A stretch of 64,000 nt of DNA from Streptomyces sp. NBC_01669 (GCF_026339735.1 NZ_JAPEQG010000001.1:1178001-1242000), one strand, 5' to 3'; positions 50,315 to 59,147 are shown, counted from the stretch's first letter. Notes: generated by a model from the letters alone, not told the origin. Numbers and translations: made by a program.

Positions 50315-50793
50315 CGGACGGCCCTTCCCGTCCCCCACGCCGACGCCGGCGCGGACGTCCCGGCAGGTCGGTGCGGGGCACTGGTCTGCACAGCCGGGCC
50401 GGGCCGGGGACGAAGCCGCGCGAGGCGTTCGGCCGCGAGGTCCTTTTTCCCCGGAGCGTCCGGGTCGAGGAGCCAACGCACCACCAGGGCTCGCCCGTCG
50501 CGGGCGGTGACGGCGGCGTCCACGCGGTGGGCGAGGCCCATCGTCGGGTCGTCGACCTCGCTGGGCTGGGTGTCCAGCGCGGCAAGGAGATCATCCTCCG
50601 CGCGGTCGAGCACCGACTGGGCCTCAGTGAGCAGGCCGTGCCACTTGACGACATCGGTGGCGTCGAGATTGGCCGTCGGTGCGGCGGCGACCGCGGCCTT
50701 CAACTGGCCTATGTCCATGCCGAAGCGCGCTTCTATTCGTTCGGTGAGCACGCCTACGACATCCTCGGCGTCATCGGATATGCCGTCGGACAA
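50311..50793 (-). CDS. Helical hypothetical protein C of the paralogue set
   Basis: This 160-residue protein starts at TTG 50793 behind AGGAG. It begins with VLTERIEARFGMDIGQL and continues with helices containing LTEAQSVLDRAEDDLLAAL and VDAAVTARDGRALVVRWLL, matching the plan of proteins A, B and D. The C-terminus is Pro/Arg rich. Coupled to gene B. Confidence 0.55.
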   Translation of the reverse strand: MSDGISDDAEDVVGVLTERIEARFGMDIGQLKAAVAAAPTANLDATDVVKWHGLLTEAQSVLDRAEDDLLAALDTQPSEVDDPTMGLAHRVDAAVTARDGRALVVRWLLDPDAPGKKDLAAERLARLRPRPGPAVQTSAPHRPAGTSAPASAWGTGRAVR

Positions 50794-50887
50794 AGGAAAG
50801 CTCCTGTTCTGGAAAGGCCGATGCGTGGTTTTGAGGGCGAAGTGCCCTGGCAGCTCGACTGCTTCCGGGCGCCGGGCCACGTACCGG

Positions 50888-51238
50888 TCAGTCCAGGCAC
50901 ATCCGGATGTCGCGGTAGACGTACGTGCCGGAGACCCAGCCCTTGACGCCGGTCGTCTTGTCCGTGATGTAGACCCAGTTGCCGCTCTTCTTGGAGACGG
51001 TGAACTTGTGGCTCTTGTAGAGCACGCCCAGAGCTGTGGACTTCGAGCTGGCCTTGGAGCGGATGGTCACGGCCTTGGCGTGCACCACGTACGGCAGGTA
51101 CGGCGACTGGTCGTAGCAGTCGCTCGCCGGGAGAACGGAGGCGGCGGTCGGTGCGGCGCTGGCGGTAGTGGCGGACAGCACTGGCAGGGCGAGTGCGCCA
51201 AGCATCGCCGCGGATATGGCAATTCGGGTGGAGCGCAT
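50888..51238 (-). CDS. Secreted SH3-like protein
   Basis: This 116-residue protein has a signal peptide (1-28, ending TTASAA) and a bacterial SH3-type domain (VTIRSKASSKSTALGVLYKSH, then NWVYITDKTTGVKGWVSG). Two Cys near the ends could form a disulfide. ATG 51238 follows GGAGG. It probably binds cell wall or surface polymers. Confidence 0.85.
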   Translation of the reverse strand: MRSTRIAISAAMLGALALPVLSATTASAAPTAASVLPASDCYDQSPYLPYVVHAKAVTIRSKASSKSTALGVLYKSHKFTVSKKSGNWVYITDKTTGVKGWVSGTYVYRDIRMCLD

Positions 51239-51327
51239 GCGGAAGAAACCTCCGTGAAGGCATGGGGAATTAGTGGAAGGGGGGTGCCGCGGGTGGTGAC
51301 CCGGCGGCTGTATAAGAGTCCGGAGAA

Positions 51328-51350
51328 TCGCCGGTTTGGCTAACCGGCGA
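51328..51350. terminator. Short perfect hairpin
   Basis: TCGCCGGTT (51328-51336) and AACCGGCGA (51342-51350) form a 9-bp stem with a 5-base loop. It lies just past the stop of the leftward gene at 51390 and in front of the secreted SH3 gene, so it may terminate the former. Confidence 0.6.
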
Positions 51351-51389
51351 TCGTCGGCTATGTTGCGCGGCTCACCACGGACGAGACGC

Positions 51390-52133
51390 TCAGCGCGAGC
51401 GGCCGGGCGGGCGCGGGGCAGGGGCCTTCGCTGCGGCAGCCGGGCGAGTGGCGGTGGCTGCCGGGCGGACGGGTGGGAGCGGGCCGGCCTCGCCGGTGAG
51501 ACGGTCGTCGCACCACTGCAGCGCCTCGCCCACCGTGTCGAAGCCGCCCTCGCGCAGGGTGTGGGTCCAGGCGTCCGTGTCGACCTCCTCGACCACGACG
51601 CGGAACGGGTTGGGTGCTCGCTCGTCCAGGGCGCGCAGTGCCACGACGGTGACCATGTCGTCCGGGTCATCCGCGGTGTAGGAGTAGCCCATGGCGTAGT
51701 GGTCGCCGTCGCCCGCGAGGCGCTTTTCCAGCGCGCGGGTCGCTTCGTCTGCTGCCGGCGGGCCCAGTTCAGGGTTGAGGCCGATGGCGTCGTGCGGGCA
51801 GCCGCGGCTGATGAGCCAGGACTGCGCCATCGCGGGCAGCGGCAGCGGAGCCTGCTCGAAGCTGAACGTGCTGTTCTCGTGGTCCCGTTGCAGGTGTACG
51901 GCGAGCACCTGGGGCATACCGGGGTGCCCCCAGGTGGCGGTGCGGTCGAACAGGACGTAGTAGCTGTGCGCACCGTCGTGGTGTTCGGCGAGGGGAACGA
52001 GCATGTCCTCGTGGACGGCGACCTTGCGGTAGAAGTCGAGGTATTTCTCCTCGTCGGCGTCGAGGTCGTCCAGCTCGAAGTCGACTTCAGGGATGGGCTT
52101 CCGGGCCGGCGCCGGTTCGGTGGGAGACAACAA
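51390..52133 (-). CDS. Hypothetical acidic protein
   Basis: This 247-residue protein starts at TTG 52133 (or TTG 52130) behind GAAAGG. An acidic N-terminus (LDDLDADEEKYLDFYRKV) leads into a beta-rich region with SYYVLFDRTATWGHPG and a Pro/Ala tail. The C-terminal part has GEALQWCDDRL, a helix seen in small plasmid proteins. No known domain. Confidence 0.6.
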   Translation of the reverse strand: MLSPTEPAPARKPIPEVDFELDDLDADEEKYLDFYRKVAVHEDMLVPLAEHHDGAHSYYVLFDRTATWGHPGMPQVLAVHLQRDHENSTFSFEQAPLPLPAMAQSWLISRGCPHDAIGLNPELGPPAADEATRALEKRLAGDGDHYAMGYSYTADDPDDMVTVVALRALDERAPNPFRVVVEEVDTDAWTHTLREGGFDTVGEALQWCDDRLTGEAGPLPPVRPAATATRPAAAAKAPAPRPPGRSR

Positions 52134-52150
52134 GAACCTTTCGGTGGGGT

Positions 52151-52849
52151 TCAGCGCCGCTGCACCGAGGTGGACGGCGACGTGCGGGGGCGAGCCGGGA
52201 CTTTCGGCGCCTGGGTCGTCGGGGTCCGCCGGGCGGCGAACAGCGCAGTTCGGCCGCTGTCGGTGAGTGCGACCGGCTGGCCAGCGTGTACGGGGTGGTC
52301 TGTGTCCCGGACGACCAGGCCAGCGTCCTCTAGCCGCTGCAGCTTGGCGTGAGGGATACGGGTGCCGGAGGCGGCGGTCACGGTCAACCGGCCTGTCAGC
52401 AGGTGTTCGTAGAGCTTGGCGCCGCCGGCGATGGCGAGGAGAGCCGCTTGGTCGTCCGTCGAGAGCGGACTCGGACCGCCCATCGAGGCCGCCCAGGCGG
52501 CCTCGATGGGCACTAGGGAGGCGCTCACCGTCCGGGCAGCGGCGTCGCGGGTATGCGTGGCCTCCTCCAGCTGGTCCACCGTGCGGTCGATGCGCGTGAA
52601 CAGGGCGTCATCGACATCGAACTCGCCGCTCGACAGACGGTTGAGGAGCTTGAGGTAGAACACGACGCCGGTCTGCGCCTTGGCCAGTTCACGGTGTCGG
52701 TCGACCAGGTGGGCGTGGAGCTCGTCGAGGACACCGCGGTCGCGATAGACCCACAGAGTGTCGATGTCATGGCCGGTGGCGGCTTCGATGCGATGGTCGA
52801 GCGGGGAGACCGCACGCCGCACTGGTGTCGGCGTGGGTTCAGGGGGCAT
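52151..52849 (-). CDS. Helical protein D of the paralogue set with C-terminal winged helix
   Basis: This 232-residue protein has residues 15-115 on the same plan as proteins A-C (HRIEAATGHDIDTL, then LVDRHRELAKAQTGVVFYLKLL and helices ending RDAAARTVSASL). Residues 135-210 form a winged-helix-like domain (TAASGTRIPHAKLQRLEDAGLVV and a wing). It may be a DNA-binding regulator or relaxosome factor built on the repeated module. Confidence 0.6.
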   Translation of the reverse strand: MPPEPTPTPVRRAVSPLDHRIEAATGHDIDTLWVYRDRGVLDELHAHLVDRHRELAKAQTGVVFYLKLLNRLSSGEFDVDDALFTRIDRTVDQLEEATHTRDAAARTVSASLVPIEAAWAASMGGPSPLSTDDQAALLAIAGGAKLYEHLLTGRLTVTAASGTRIPHAKLQRLEDAGLVVRDTDHPVHAGQPVALTDSGRTALFAARRTPTTQAPKVPARPRTSPSTSVQRR

Positions 52850-52867
52850 AGGCGGATCTCCGTGCGT

Positions 52868-53353
52868 TCAGCGGGCGTGATGGTGCGCGGGATTGGATGC
52901 GGGACGGGGCAGCCCCGGCAGTGCGGTGGACGGCGGACCGGGCCGGGGCACAGGGCCGCGGGTCGTCAGCTGCGGAGGGCGAGAGCGAGCCGCGTGGGTG
53001 CGGGCGCTCAGCGGTCGGCGGGTCATCCCCAGCCGGCGGCCGACTTCGTCGTAGACGTCGTTGCCCGCGCGCGGCCGGACCGCGACAACGTGGATCTCCT
53101 TCGGGTGTACGGACTCCGAGGGCGCCGGGCGGACTCCGTAAACGACGCGCCAGTCCTTGCGCGAGTCCACGAACAGCTTCCGGTAACCCTCCAGGTCACC
53201 GTCGAGGCGCAACCCGAAGCGCCGGGCGTTCACGACCTCCTGCAGGTAGGCGAGGGTGAGGTCGCGGATGTCGCTGGGCGCCTGGAGGAGGTCGGTCAGG
53301 GCTCGGGGGTCGAAGCTCAGGCCGAAGGCGGGCTGCGCCTGTCCCGCGCTCAC
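52868..53353 (-). CDS. RelE/ParE-like toxin-fold protein
   Basis: This 161-residue protein starts at GTG 53353 (GTGA overlap). The first 110 residues look like a RelE-superfamily fold: an amphipathic helix pair, then RLDGDLEGYRKLFVDSR, DWRVVYGV and a C-terminal strand EIHVVAVRPR. A Pro-rich tail follows. No matching antitoxin is recognised; the upstream DUF4913-like gene is much longer than usual antitoxins. Activity is therefore uncertain. Confidence 0.6.
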   Translation of the reverse strand: MSAGQAQPAFGLSFDPRALTDLLQAPSDIRDLTLAYLQEVVNARRFGLRLDGDLEGYRKLFVDSRKDWRVVYGVRPAPSESVHPKEIHVVAVRPRAGNDVYDEVGRRLGMTRRPLSARTHAARSRPPQLTTRGPVPRPGPPSTALPGLPRPASNPAHHHAR

Positions 53354-53991
53354 GACGTCGGCTCGGCCGGCCCGGCGCCCTCCACCGGGGATGCCGCCTC
53401 CGTCCGCACAGAGGGCGGAGGGCCGGGCAGGAGACGGTGTGCGGGGCGGTCGGGAGAGGTCATGCAGGCCGACAGCGGGCCACCCGGTGCGCGGATCACC
53501 GCGACGGCGTGGATGAGGAAATCGCGGTGCCACACGAACAATCCGGAGAGCCCGGCGTCGGGTTCCTTGTGCTGCTGGTAGGCGAGCCACAGCGCGTGGA
53601 GCCAGGCCACGACATCGTCGTGCTCCTGCCACTGCAGGCACCAGGGCGCCGCGGTGGTGACCTCGGATCCGTAGACGGGGAGGAAGAAGTCGTCGATCCA
53701 GTCCGACAGGGCGTCGAGTTCGTCTTCACGTTCCTCCCCGTCGAGTTCCAGGATCGGGCGGGGCTCGGACGACGCGGCGGGAGGCGGCCCGCCAAGCCCT
53801 GGCATGCCGAACGCCGCGAACGGCGACCCGCTGGGCTCCGGGGTGGATGCGAGGTGGTCGAGCTGCTGCGCCTGCTGTGCCGACTGCTCCATAAGCCGTC
53901 GGACGCTCGCCTCGATTCCCTCAAGCTGTGGATCCGGAATGCGAACCGGTTCCAACTCCCCCTCATCGTCGGGATTTGTGGATTCAGGCAT
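53350..53991 (-). CDS. DUF4913-like conjugative-element protein
   Basis: This 213-residue protein starts at ATG 53991. Residues 90-170 contain LSDWIDDFFLPVYG, WCLQWQEHDDVVAWLHALWLAY and LSGLFVWHRDFLIHAVAVI, the Trp-rich pattern of DUF4913 proteins that travel with actinomycete plasmids and ICEs. The N-terminal part is acidic and Gln-rich. The role is unknown. Confidence 0.75.
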   Translation of the reverse strand: MPESTNPDDEGELEPVRIPDPQLEGIEASVRRLMEQSAQQAQQLDHLASTPEPSGSPFAAFGMPGLGGPPPAASSEPRPILELDGEEREDELDALSDWIDDFFLPVYGSEVTTAAPWCLQWQEHDDVVAWLHALWLAYQQHKEPDAGLSGLFVWHRDFLIHAVAVIRAPGGPLSACMTSPDRPAHRLLPGPPPSVRTEAASPVEGAGPAEPTS

Positions 53992-54116
53992 GGAAGGTTC
54001 GGCCTCCTACGAGACGCGGAATGAGAGAAGGACAAAGGCGGCGACCCGCAGTCTCTTCAGCGGGGAACCGTCTCGGTCGTCGGAATGCCGCGGGGCGCCG
54101 TTCGCGCGGGCGCAGC

Positions 54117-54872
54117 TCAGACTGTGAGAACGACGTCGTCCTGCGTGAGGGTTTCGCGGATGGTTTCGGTGAGCCGGTCGGCCGCGATCGACGCATAGTG
54201 CTCGGTCTTCTCCACGCCGATGAAATCCCGGCCCTCCAGCAGGGCGGCGACGCCCGTGGAGCCGGAGCCTGCGCAGAAGTCGAGGACGGTGCCGCCCACA
54301 GGGCTGATCTTGACCAGCTCACGCATCACCTCGACCGGCTTCTGCGTGATGTGGTGACGCTTGGAGCCCGAAGGCTGCGACGCCGAGTACATCCCCGGCA
54401 GGTAGACCGGGTTCCGGGAACCGTCGATCGGCCCCTTGGACGCCCAGATGATGAATTCGCAGTTCTGGGTGAACCGCCCCTTCTGCGGCCTGGCCTGCGG
54501 CTTGTGCCAAGCCAGCACGCCGCGCCACAGCCATCCGGCCGCCTGGATCGCGTCCGTCGTGGTCGGAAGCTGACGCCAGTCGGTGAACAGCAGCGCGGTC
54601 CCGCCGGTCTTCGTCATACGGTGCGCTTCGGTCATGATCTGCGTCATCCAGAACGCGTACGACCTCTGGTCCATGTTCTCGCCGGTGAAGTCGGCAAGGT
54701 CGTTCTTGGAATCCGCGGACGTGTACTTCTGCTTGGCGGAGCGGGTGGTGCGCTCCTTCGCGGTCCTACCGCCCGAGTTGTACGGCGGGTCGGTGATGAC
54801 AGAGTCGACGCAGCCGTCCGGGAGGCCGGCGAGAACGCTGAGGGCGTCGCCCTGATGCAGGGAAAAAGGCAA
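54117..54872 (-). CDS. Orphan DNA methyltransferase (N4/N6 type)
   Basis: This 251-residue protein has the catalytic DPPY at residues 28-31 and a later SAM-binding FCAGSGSTG (about 195), the motif order of beta-class N4-cytosine or N6-adenine enzymes. I chose TTG 54872, six bases after AGGGG; longer frames start with non-conserved sequence. No restriction endonuclease lies nearby, so it is probably an orphan that protects transferred DNA or marks it. It is the first gene of the leftward accessory block. Confidence 0.88.
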   Translation of the reverse strand: MPFSLHQGDALSVLAGLPDGCVDSVITDPPYNSGGRTAKERTTRSAKQKYTSADSKNDLADFTGENMDQRSYAFWMTQIMTEAHRMTKTGGTALLFTDWRQLPTTTDAIQAAGWLWRGVLAWHKPQARPQKGRFTQNCEFIIWASKGPIDGSRNPVYLPGMYSASQPSGSKRHHITQKPVEVMRELVKISPVGGTVLDFCAGSGSTGVAALLEGRDFIGVEKTEHYASIAADRLTETIRETLTQDDVVLTV

Positions 54873-55079
54873 AGAGGAACCCCTATTCGGGTGTGGAAAA
54901 GGTGGAGGGGAACTCACCGCCTCACGCAGGAGTCCTCGCGGGCTGGAATCGGGCATGCAGAAGCCCAGGGCCACAGACCGAGGAGGAGAGGGGGAGTCCA
55001 AAAACTGTAGAGGCGAATCCGCCGACGACCAAGAAGCGCTTCGCTGAGGTGCCGGAAACCGGTACCTCCCACCGACTTT

Positions 55080-55108
55080 TTGGTCAACCGCCAATCCGCG
55101 CCTACTGT
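55080..55108 (+). promoter_or_regulatory. Candidate promoter of the conjugation operon
   Basis: In an AT-richer patch of the 54873-55326 intergenic region, TTGGTC (55080-55085) and TACTGT (55103-55108) are separated by 17 bases. On the other strand TTGACC overlaps (55087-55082), so divergent overlapping promoters may drive the methyltransferase gene and the conjugation genes. No other gene is seen in this intergenic stretch. Confidence 0.35.
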
Positions 55109-55326
55109 TTTTGAACCGCCCGGCGCACACCGTCGCTGGCTACTCCCCGCCACATCTCACGGAGGCACCCCCTGCCCTGGCACACCTAACTCGCGGTCCG
55201 GCCACGTGGAGCGAGCGGCAACTTGCCCACCCCGGCCCGCCACGATCGCCCACCCCGGCTGCCGCGCCCTTCCGAAACGCCTCGCGCACGCGGCACGCCG
55301 GACACTGCATCCCGAAGGACACGCTC

Positions 55327-55389
55327 ATGACGTCTCGTTACCCGCCCCTGCCCAAAACCGGTGACCGGCGGGCGGATCGCTCCGGTTGA
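55327..55389 (+). CDS. Possible 20-codon leader peptide
   Basis: ATG 55327, behind GAAGGA, opens a short frame whose TGA (55387-55389) overlaps the TTG start of the NlpC/P60 gene as TTGA. The peptide is basic and Pro/Arg rich. It probably serves to couple translation to the weak TTG start. Whether it has its own function is unknown. Confidence 0.4.
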   Translation: MTSRYPPLPKTGDRRADRSG

Positions 55390-56516
55390 AGGCGCTCGCC
55401 GCCGGCATCGGCGTCGTCTTCCTCTCCCCGATCCTGATCGCCGGCACCGGGATGATGCTGGCCTCCTCCGCCGACGCCGTTCAGAGCAACGGTCTTGTCA
55501 GCAGCTGCCTGACCGACATCGACACCGACAAGGTCACCGAGCAGGTCGGCAAGATCCTCGACGGGGCGTCCGGCAAGGACGTACACGTCGAGGGCCTTGA
55601 CCTTCCCGCCGAGCAGGTCCCCAACGCCCAGACCATCGTGGCCGCCGGCCTCTCGCTCGACGTCCCCACGAAGGGACAGATCATCGCGCTCGCCACGGCG
55701 ATGCAGGAGAGCCGGCTGCGCAACCTGAACTACGGAGACCGCGACTCCCTCGGCCTGTTCCAGCAACGTCCCTCACAGGGCTGGGGCAGTGCCGAGCAGA
55801 TCCGTGACCCGGTCTACGCCTCCGAGCAGTTCTACAAGCACTTGCTCAAGGTGAGCGGCTGGCAGCAGATGACCGTTACCCAGGCCGCCCAAGCCGTGCA
55901 GAAGTCCGGCCTTCCGGACGCGTACGCGAAGTGGGAGAACCTGGCCACCGCGCTGCAGTCCGCCATCGCCAAGACCTTCCCCGGCGGAGGCGATGACGCG
56001 AGCAAGGACGCGGATCAGGCCGAGAAGCCGTCGACCGGTACGAGCGGCTGCTCGCCGGGCCAGGACGGTACCGGCTTCGGCCGCATCCCCGAGGGGAGCG
56101 TCCCCAAGGGCTACTCGATCCCCAAGGACGCTGATCCGAAGGCACGCAAGGCCATCGAGTGGGCGATGCACCAGCTCGGCACGCTCTACCAGTGGGGCGG
56201 GACCTGTAAGAACTCGCACGGCCCTGACCCCATGGGGCGGTGCGACTGCTCCAGCCTGATGCAGCAGGCGTACGCGCACGCCGGCATCTCCCTCACGCGC
56301 ACCACGTACACCCAGGTCAACGAAGGCAAGGCGGTATCACCTGCCCAGCTCAAGCCCGGTGACCTGATCTTCAGCCGCGGCAGCGCCTCTCGGCCCGAGC
56401 ACGTCGGCATGTACATGGGCGAGGGCCTCGTCATCGAGGCACCGCGCACCACCAAGCCCGTCCGGATCACTCCGATCAAGGACTGGGACATCCTCGCCGC
56501 CCGCCGCGTCCTCTGA
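55386..56516 (+). CDS. NlpC/P60 cell-wall hydrolase with transglycosylase-like N-terminal part
   Basis: This 376-residue protein has an N-terminal membrane or signal helix (1-27). Residues 95-195 resemble lytic-transglycosylase-like domains (ALATAMQESRL with Glu108; LGLFQQRPSQGWGS). Residues 255-376 are a NlpC/P60 peptidase with Cys288 (DCSS) and His339 (EHVG). This pair digests glycan and peptide links to open the wall for conjugation. TTG 55386 is coupled to a leader frame. It is the first gene of the transfer operon. Confidence 0.9.
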   Translation: MKALAAGIGVVFLSPILIAGTGMMLASSADAVQSNGLVSSCLTDIDTDKVTEQVGKILDGASGKDVHVEGLDLPAEQVPNAQTIVAAGLSLDVPTKGQIIALATAMQESRLRNLNYGDRDSLGLFQQRPSQGWGSAEQIRDPVYASEQFYKHLLKVSGWQQMTVTQAAQAVQKSGLPDAYAKWENLATALQSAIAKTFPGGGDDASKDADQAEKPSTGTSGCSPGQDGTGFGRIPEGSVPKGYSIPKDADPKARKAIEWAMHQLGTLYQWGGTCKNSHGPDPMGRCDCSSLMQQAYAHAGISLTRTTYTQVNEGKAVSPAQLKPGDLIFSRGSASRPEHVGMYMGEGLVIEAPRTTKPVRITPIKDWDILAARRVL

Positions 56517-56651
56517 CGACGCCCCCGCCCGGACCCCGCTCCAAGGCGTACCCCCGCGGCCCCTTCCGCGCCCCGAGCGCACCTCCCCCTCCGCATTCCC
56601 TTTCCGCCGGCCTTCGCCTGGCCCGCGTATGCAAGGAGCCCCGCCACACCC

Positions 56652-56966
56652 ATGTCCCTCCCCCTCGCAGACCGTGTCATCCAGCTCGCCTACGACCCAG
56701 GAATCTCGCCCAAGGGCGGCGGCCTGCCCGGCCTCGCCGTGCTGAAGAACGTCGTCAACAGCATCAACATGTTCGGCATCATCGCCGTCGTCGGCGCCCT
56801 CGCCGTCTCACTCGGCGTCTGGGCCTGGGGCCACCACACCGGCGGCCACCAGGCCGAGGCCAATGGCAAGAAGGGCGCTGTCGTAGCCGCGGGCGCAGCT
56901 CTCGGCCTCGGTGCCGCGAACGGCATCGTGGCGTTCTTCTCCAGCCTGGGAACCCAGGTCCACTGA
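56652..56966 (+). CDS. Small two-helix conjugation membrane protein (VirB2/TrbC-like, DUF6112-like)
   Basis: This 104-residue protein starts at ATG 56652, 13 bases after AAGGAG. Hydrophobic helices lie at about 35-60 (INMFGIIAVVGALAVSLGVWAW) and 73-100 (AAGAALGLGAANGIVAFF) around a short polar loop. Size, topology and position fit pilin-like or channel subunits of actinomycete transfer systems. The stop overlaps the next ATG. Confidence 0.75.
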   Translation: MSLPLADRVIQLAYDPGISPKGGGLPGLAVLKNVVNSINMFGIIAVVGALAVSLGVWAWGHHTGGHQAEANGKKGAVVAAGAALGLGAANGIVAFFSSLGTQVH

Positions 56967-57658
56967 TGCGGAAACGATTCCCCTCCCTCTCGCCGTCCTC
57001 GTACGGCGCAGGCTGGCCGGCCAGCAAACGCATCACGATCGTCGCCTCAGCCGTCGCCGTCCTCCTCGCCATCGCCGGGGGCGTCGCCCTGATGACCGGC
57101 GGCGGCAACGGCCACCGGGATCCGGACACCGCCGCGCCCGCCCCGACCGGCAGCCCGTCCTCCTCCGAGGCCGCCCCGAAGCCCTCCTCAGGATCCGGTT
57201 CGGTGCCCAAGCCTCCGCAGATCTCCGAACCGGTCGCCTACGCCAAGGCCGCAGCCCAGATGCTGTGGTCCTACGACACCCGCGACACCAGCCGTGACCA
57301 GCAACTCTCCGGCATGCGCGCCTGGATGACCGGCGAGAGCACGTACGCGGACTGGGCCTCGATCTCCGGCCAGGTTCCCGATCCGGTGCTGTGGTCGCGG
57401 ATGGCCGACCAGGACCAGCACGCCAGTGCCAGCGTCACCGAGGGCCACTACCCCTCCGCGTTCAAGCAGGCACTGGCCGAGGACCCGTCCGCGATCACCA
57501 AGGCGTACATCTACGTCGTCACCGTCAACGGCAAGCAGCAGATCGCCTGGAAGAAGGGCGGGGGCGGAGCCGAGGAACGGGCCATAACGCTCGCCGTCCA
57601 GTGCCGCCCGAATCACGACTGCACCCTGGCCGCCCTCGCCCCGAGCGTCACGCAGTGA
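56966..57658 (+). CDS. VirB8/TraC-like conjugation protein
   Basis: This 230-residue protein has an N-terminal basic tail, one transmembrane helix (22-45), a Pro/Ser linker and an extracytoplasmic domain (75-230) with the alternating helix and sheet pattern of VirB8/NTF2-like transfer proteins (YAKAAAQMLWSYDTRD; YIYVVTVNGKQQIAW). It probably sits in the core of the channel. ATG 56966 overlaps the upstream stop. Confidence 0.7.
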   Translation: MRKRFPSLSPSSYGAGWPASKRITIVASAVAVLLAIAGGVALMTGGGNGHRDPDTAAPAPTGSPSSSEAAPKPSSGSGSVPKPPQISEPVAYAKAAAQMLWSYDTRDTSRDQQLSGMRAWMTGESTYADWASISGQVPDPVLWSRMADQDQHASASVTEGHYPSAFKQALAEDPSAITKAYIYVVTVNGKQQIAWKKGGGGAEERAITLAVQCRPNHDCTLAALAPSVTQ

Positions 57659-57695
57659 CCCGCGCCTGAGACAAGACAAGGAGGAGTAACTCCCC

Positions 57696-59069
57696 GTGGG
57701 TTTCTGTGATTTCCCCCTGGCAGACAAGCTGTGCTCCGTCGGTGACGCGGTGAGCTTTGCCTCTGACCCCGGCAAAGCCATCGGTGACTGGATGGCGAAG
57801 TCCGCCGGCGAACTCGCCGCCGCCGCAGCCGACCTGGCCGCCGAGGCAGTCGACACCACCACGAAGGTGGACCTCAACGCCTCGTGGTTCGTCGACAACT
57901 ACGAGATGCTGCTACCACTGGGCCTGGTCCTGCTGGTCGCCACCTTCTGCGCGCAACTGGTGCGAGCCGCCGTCCGGCGCGACGGACAAGCCCTGACACA
58001 GGCATTCACCGGCACCGCGTCCGGCGTTCTGTTCGCCTTCTGCGCCATAGCCTTCACCACGATCGCCATCGAAGTGGTCGACGCGATATCCGCCGGCCTG
58101 TTCAAGACCGCGCACCTGAACATCGAGTCGGCCGTGCGCCGGATCGTGAAGGTCAACCAGATCGGCAGTCTGGCCGGCCTGGGCTGGCTCGTCCCCGTCG
58201 TCGCCGGCCTCGGAGCCGCCGTCGGCGCGTTCCTCTACTGGTGCGTGATGATGGTCCGCAAGGTCGGCATCCTCGTCATGGTCACCCTGGCCGTCTTCGC
58301 ATCGGCGGGCGGCGGCTGGGAGGTCGCCCGGCGTTGGCGCAAGGGCTGGATCGAAGCCACCGCCACCCTCGTGGTCTCCAAGCTCCTCATGACCGTGATC
58401 TTCGTCCTCGGCATCGCCGCCATGGGCAAGACCGAGGCCAAGGACGGCATCGCCGCGCTGGCCGACGTCATGTCCGGCATCGTCATCATGGTCCTGGTGC
58501 TGCTGTGCCCGTACGCGGTCTTCAAATTCGTGCACTGGGCAGCCGACGGCACCGACGGTGAGTCCATCCACCGGGCCGGTGGCGCAGGAGCACAGATCGC
58601 CAAGGCGCACGCCGAGAAGGCCGCCCGCAAGGCCGCCTCTGCGGCGGCCACCGCCGGGACCGGTGGTGCCGCGGCCGGAGCCGGCGCGGCGCCGCAGGGC
58701 CCCGACGCCGGCGGGGGAGGCGGATTCCCCGGCGACATCGCCTCCCACCCGACCGGCGGAGGCGGAGACGACAAGCAAGGGTCGCAATCCGGCGGAACGG
58801 GCGTCTCGCCCGGTGGCGATGCCGTCAAGTCCGGCCTGGAGAAGGCCGTCCAGCCCGCCCCGACCAGCGTGTCCGACGACACCAGCGGCCAGGTGGGCGG
58901 CAGCCAAGGGCCGGGCGGATCCGGCGCGAGCGCCGCGTCCGGCCAGGGCGATGGATGGCAGTCCACCCCGCCGAGCACGACCCCGCCGCCGCAGGGCGCA
59001 CCACCGTCTTCCGGCTCACAGAACGCCACGTCCAGCGGACCGGCCGCGCCGCCGCCGACCGGCCTCTGA
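57696..59069 (+). CDS. VirB6/TrbL-like polytopic conjugation protein
   Basis: This 457-residue protein starts at GTG 57696 behind GGAGGAG. An N-terminal soluble part is followed by five to six hydrophobic helices (about 70-275), including a GAFLYWCVMMVRKVGILVMV segment, and a long Gly/Pro/Ser-rich C-terminal tail (300-457). The topology matches VirB6/TrbL-type inner-membrane channel subunits of actinomycete T4SS-like systems. Confidence 0.82.
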   Translation: MGFCDFPLADKLCSVGDAVSFASDPGKAIGDWMAKSAGELAAAAADLAAEAVDTTTKVDLNASWFVDNYEMLLPLGLVLLVATFCAQLVRAAVRRDGQALTQAFTGTASGVLFAFCAIAFTTIAIEVVDAISAGLFKTAHLNIESAVRRIVKVNQIGSLAGLGWLVPVVAGLGAAVGAFLYWCVMMVRKVGILVMVTLAVFASAGGGWEVARRWRKGWIEATATLVVSKLLMTVIFVLGIAAMGKTEAKDGIAALADVMSGIVIMVLVLLCPYAVFKFVHWAADGTDGESIHRAGGAGAQIAKAHAEKAARKAASAAATAGTGGAAAGAGAAPQGPDAGGGGGFPGDIASHPTGGGGDDKQGSQSGGTGVSPGGDAVKSGLEKAVQPAPTSVSDDTSGQVGGSQGPGGSGASAASGQGDGWQSTPPSTTPPPQGAPPSSGSQNATSSGPAAPPPTGL

Positions 59070-59083
59070 TCCCCTGCCCGACT

Positions 59084-59119
59084 CCCGGGGGCGGGACGCA
59101 CACGCGCCCCGCCCCCGGG
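59084..59119 (+). promoter_or_regulatory. Perfect 12-bp intercistronic hairpin
   Basis: CCCGGGGGCGGG (59084-59095) pairs with CCCGCCCCCGGG (59108-59119) across a 12-base loop, between the VirB6-like and SCO6880-like genes. It may be an attenuator, processing site or mRNA-stabilising hairpin that sets the ratio of upstream to downstream products. Confidence 0.6.
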
Positions 59120-59147
59120 TTCCACCCGCGCCTCCAGGACCCGCCCC

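Noticed and set aside
54893..55326. Short + frames between the DNA methyltransferase gene and the transfer operon
   Set aside because: Irregular composition and no ribosome sites; the stretch looks like a promoter region.
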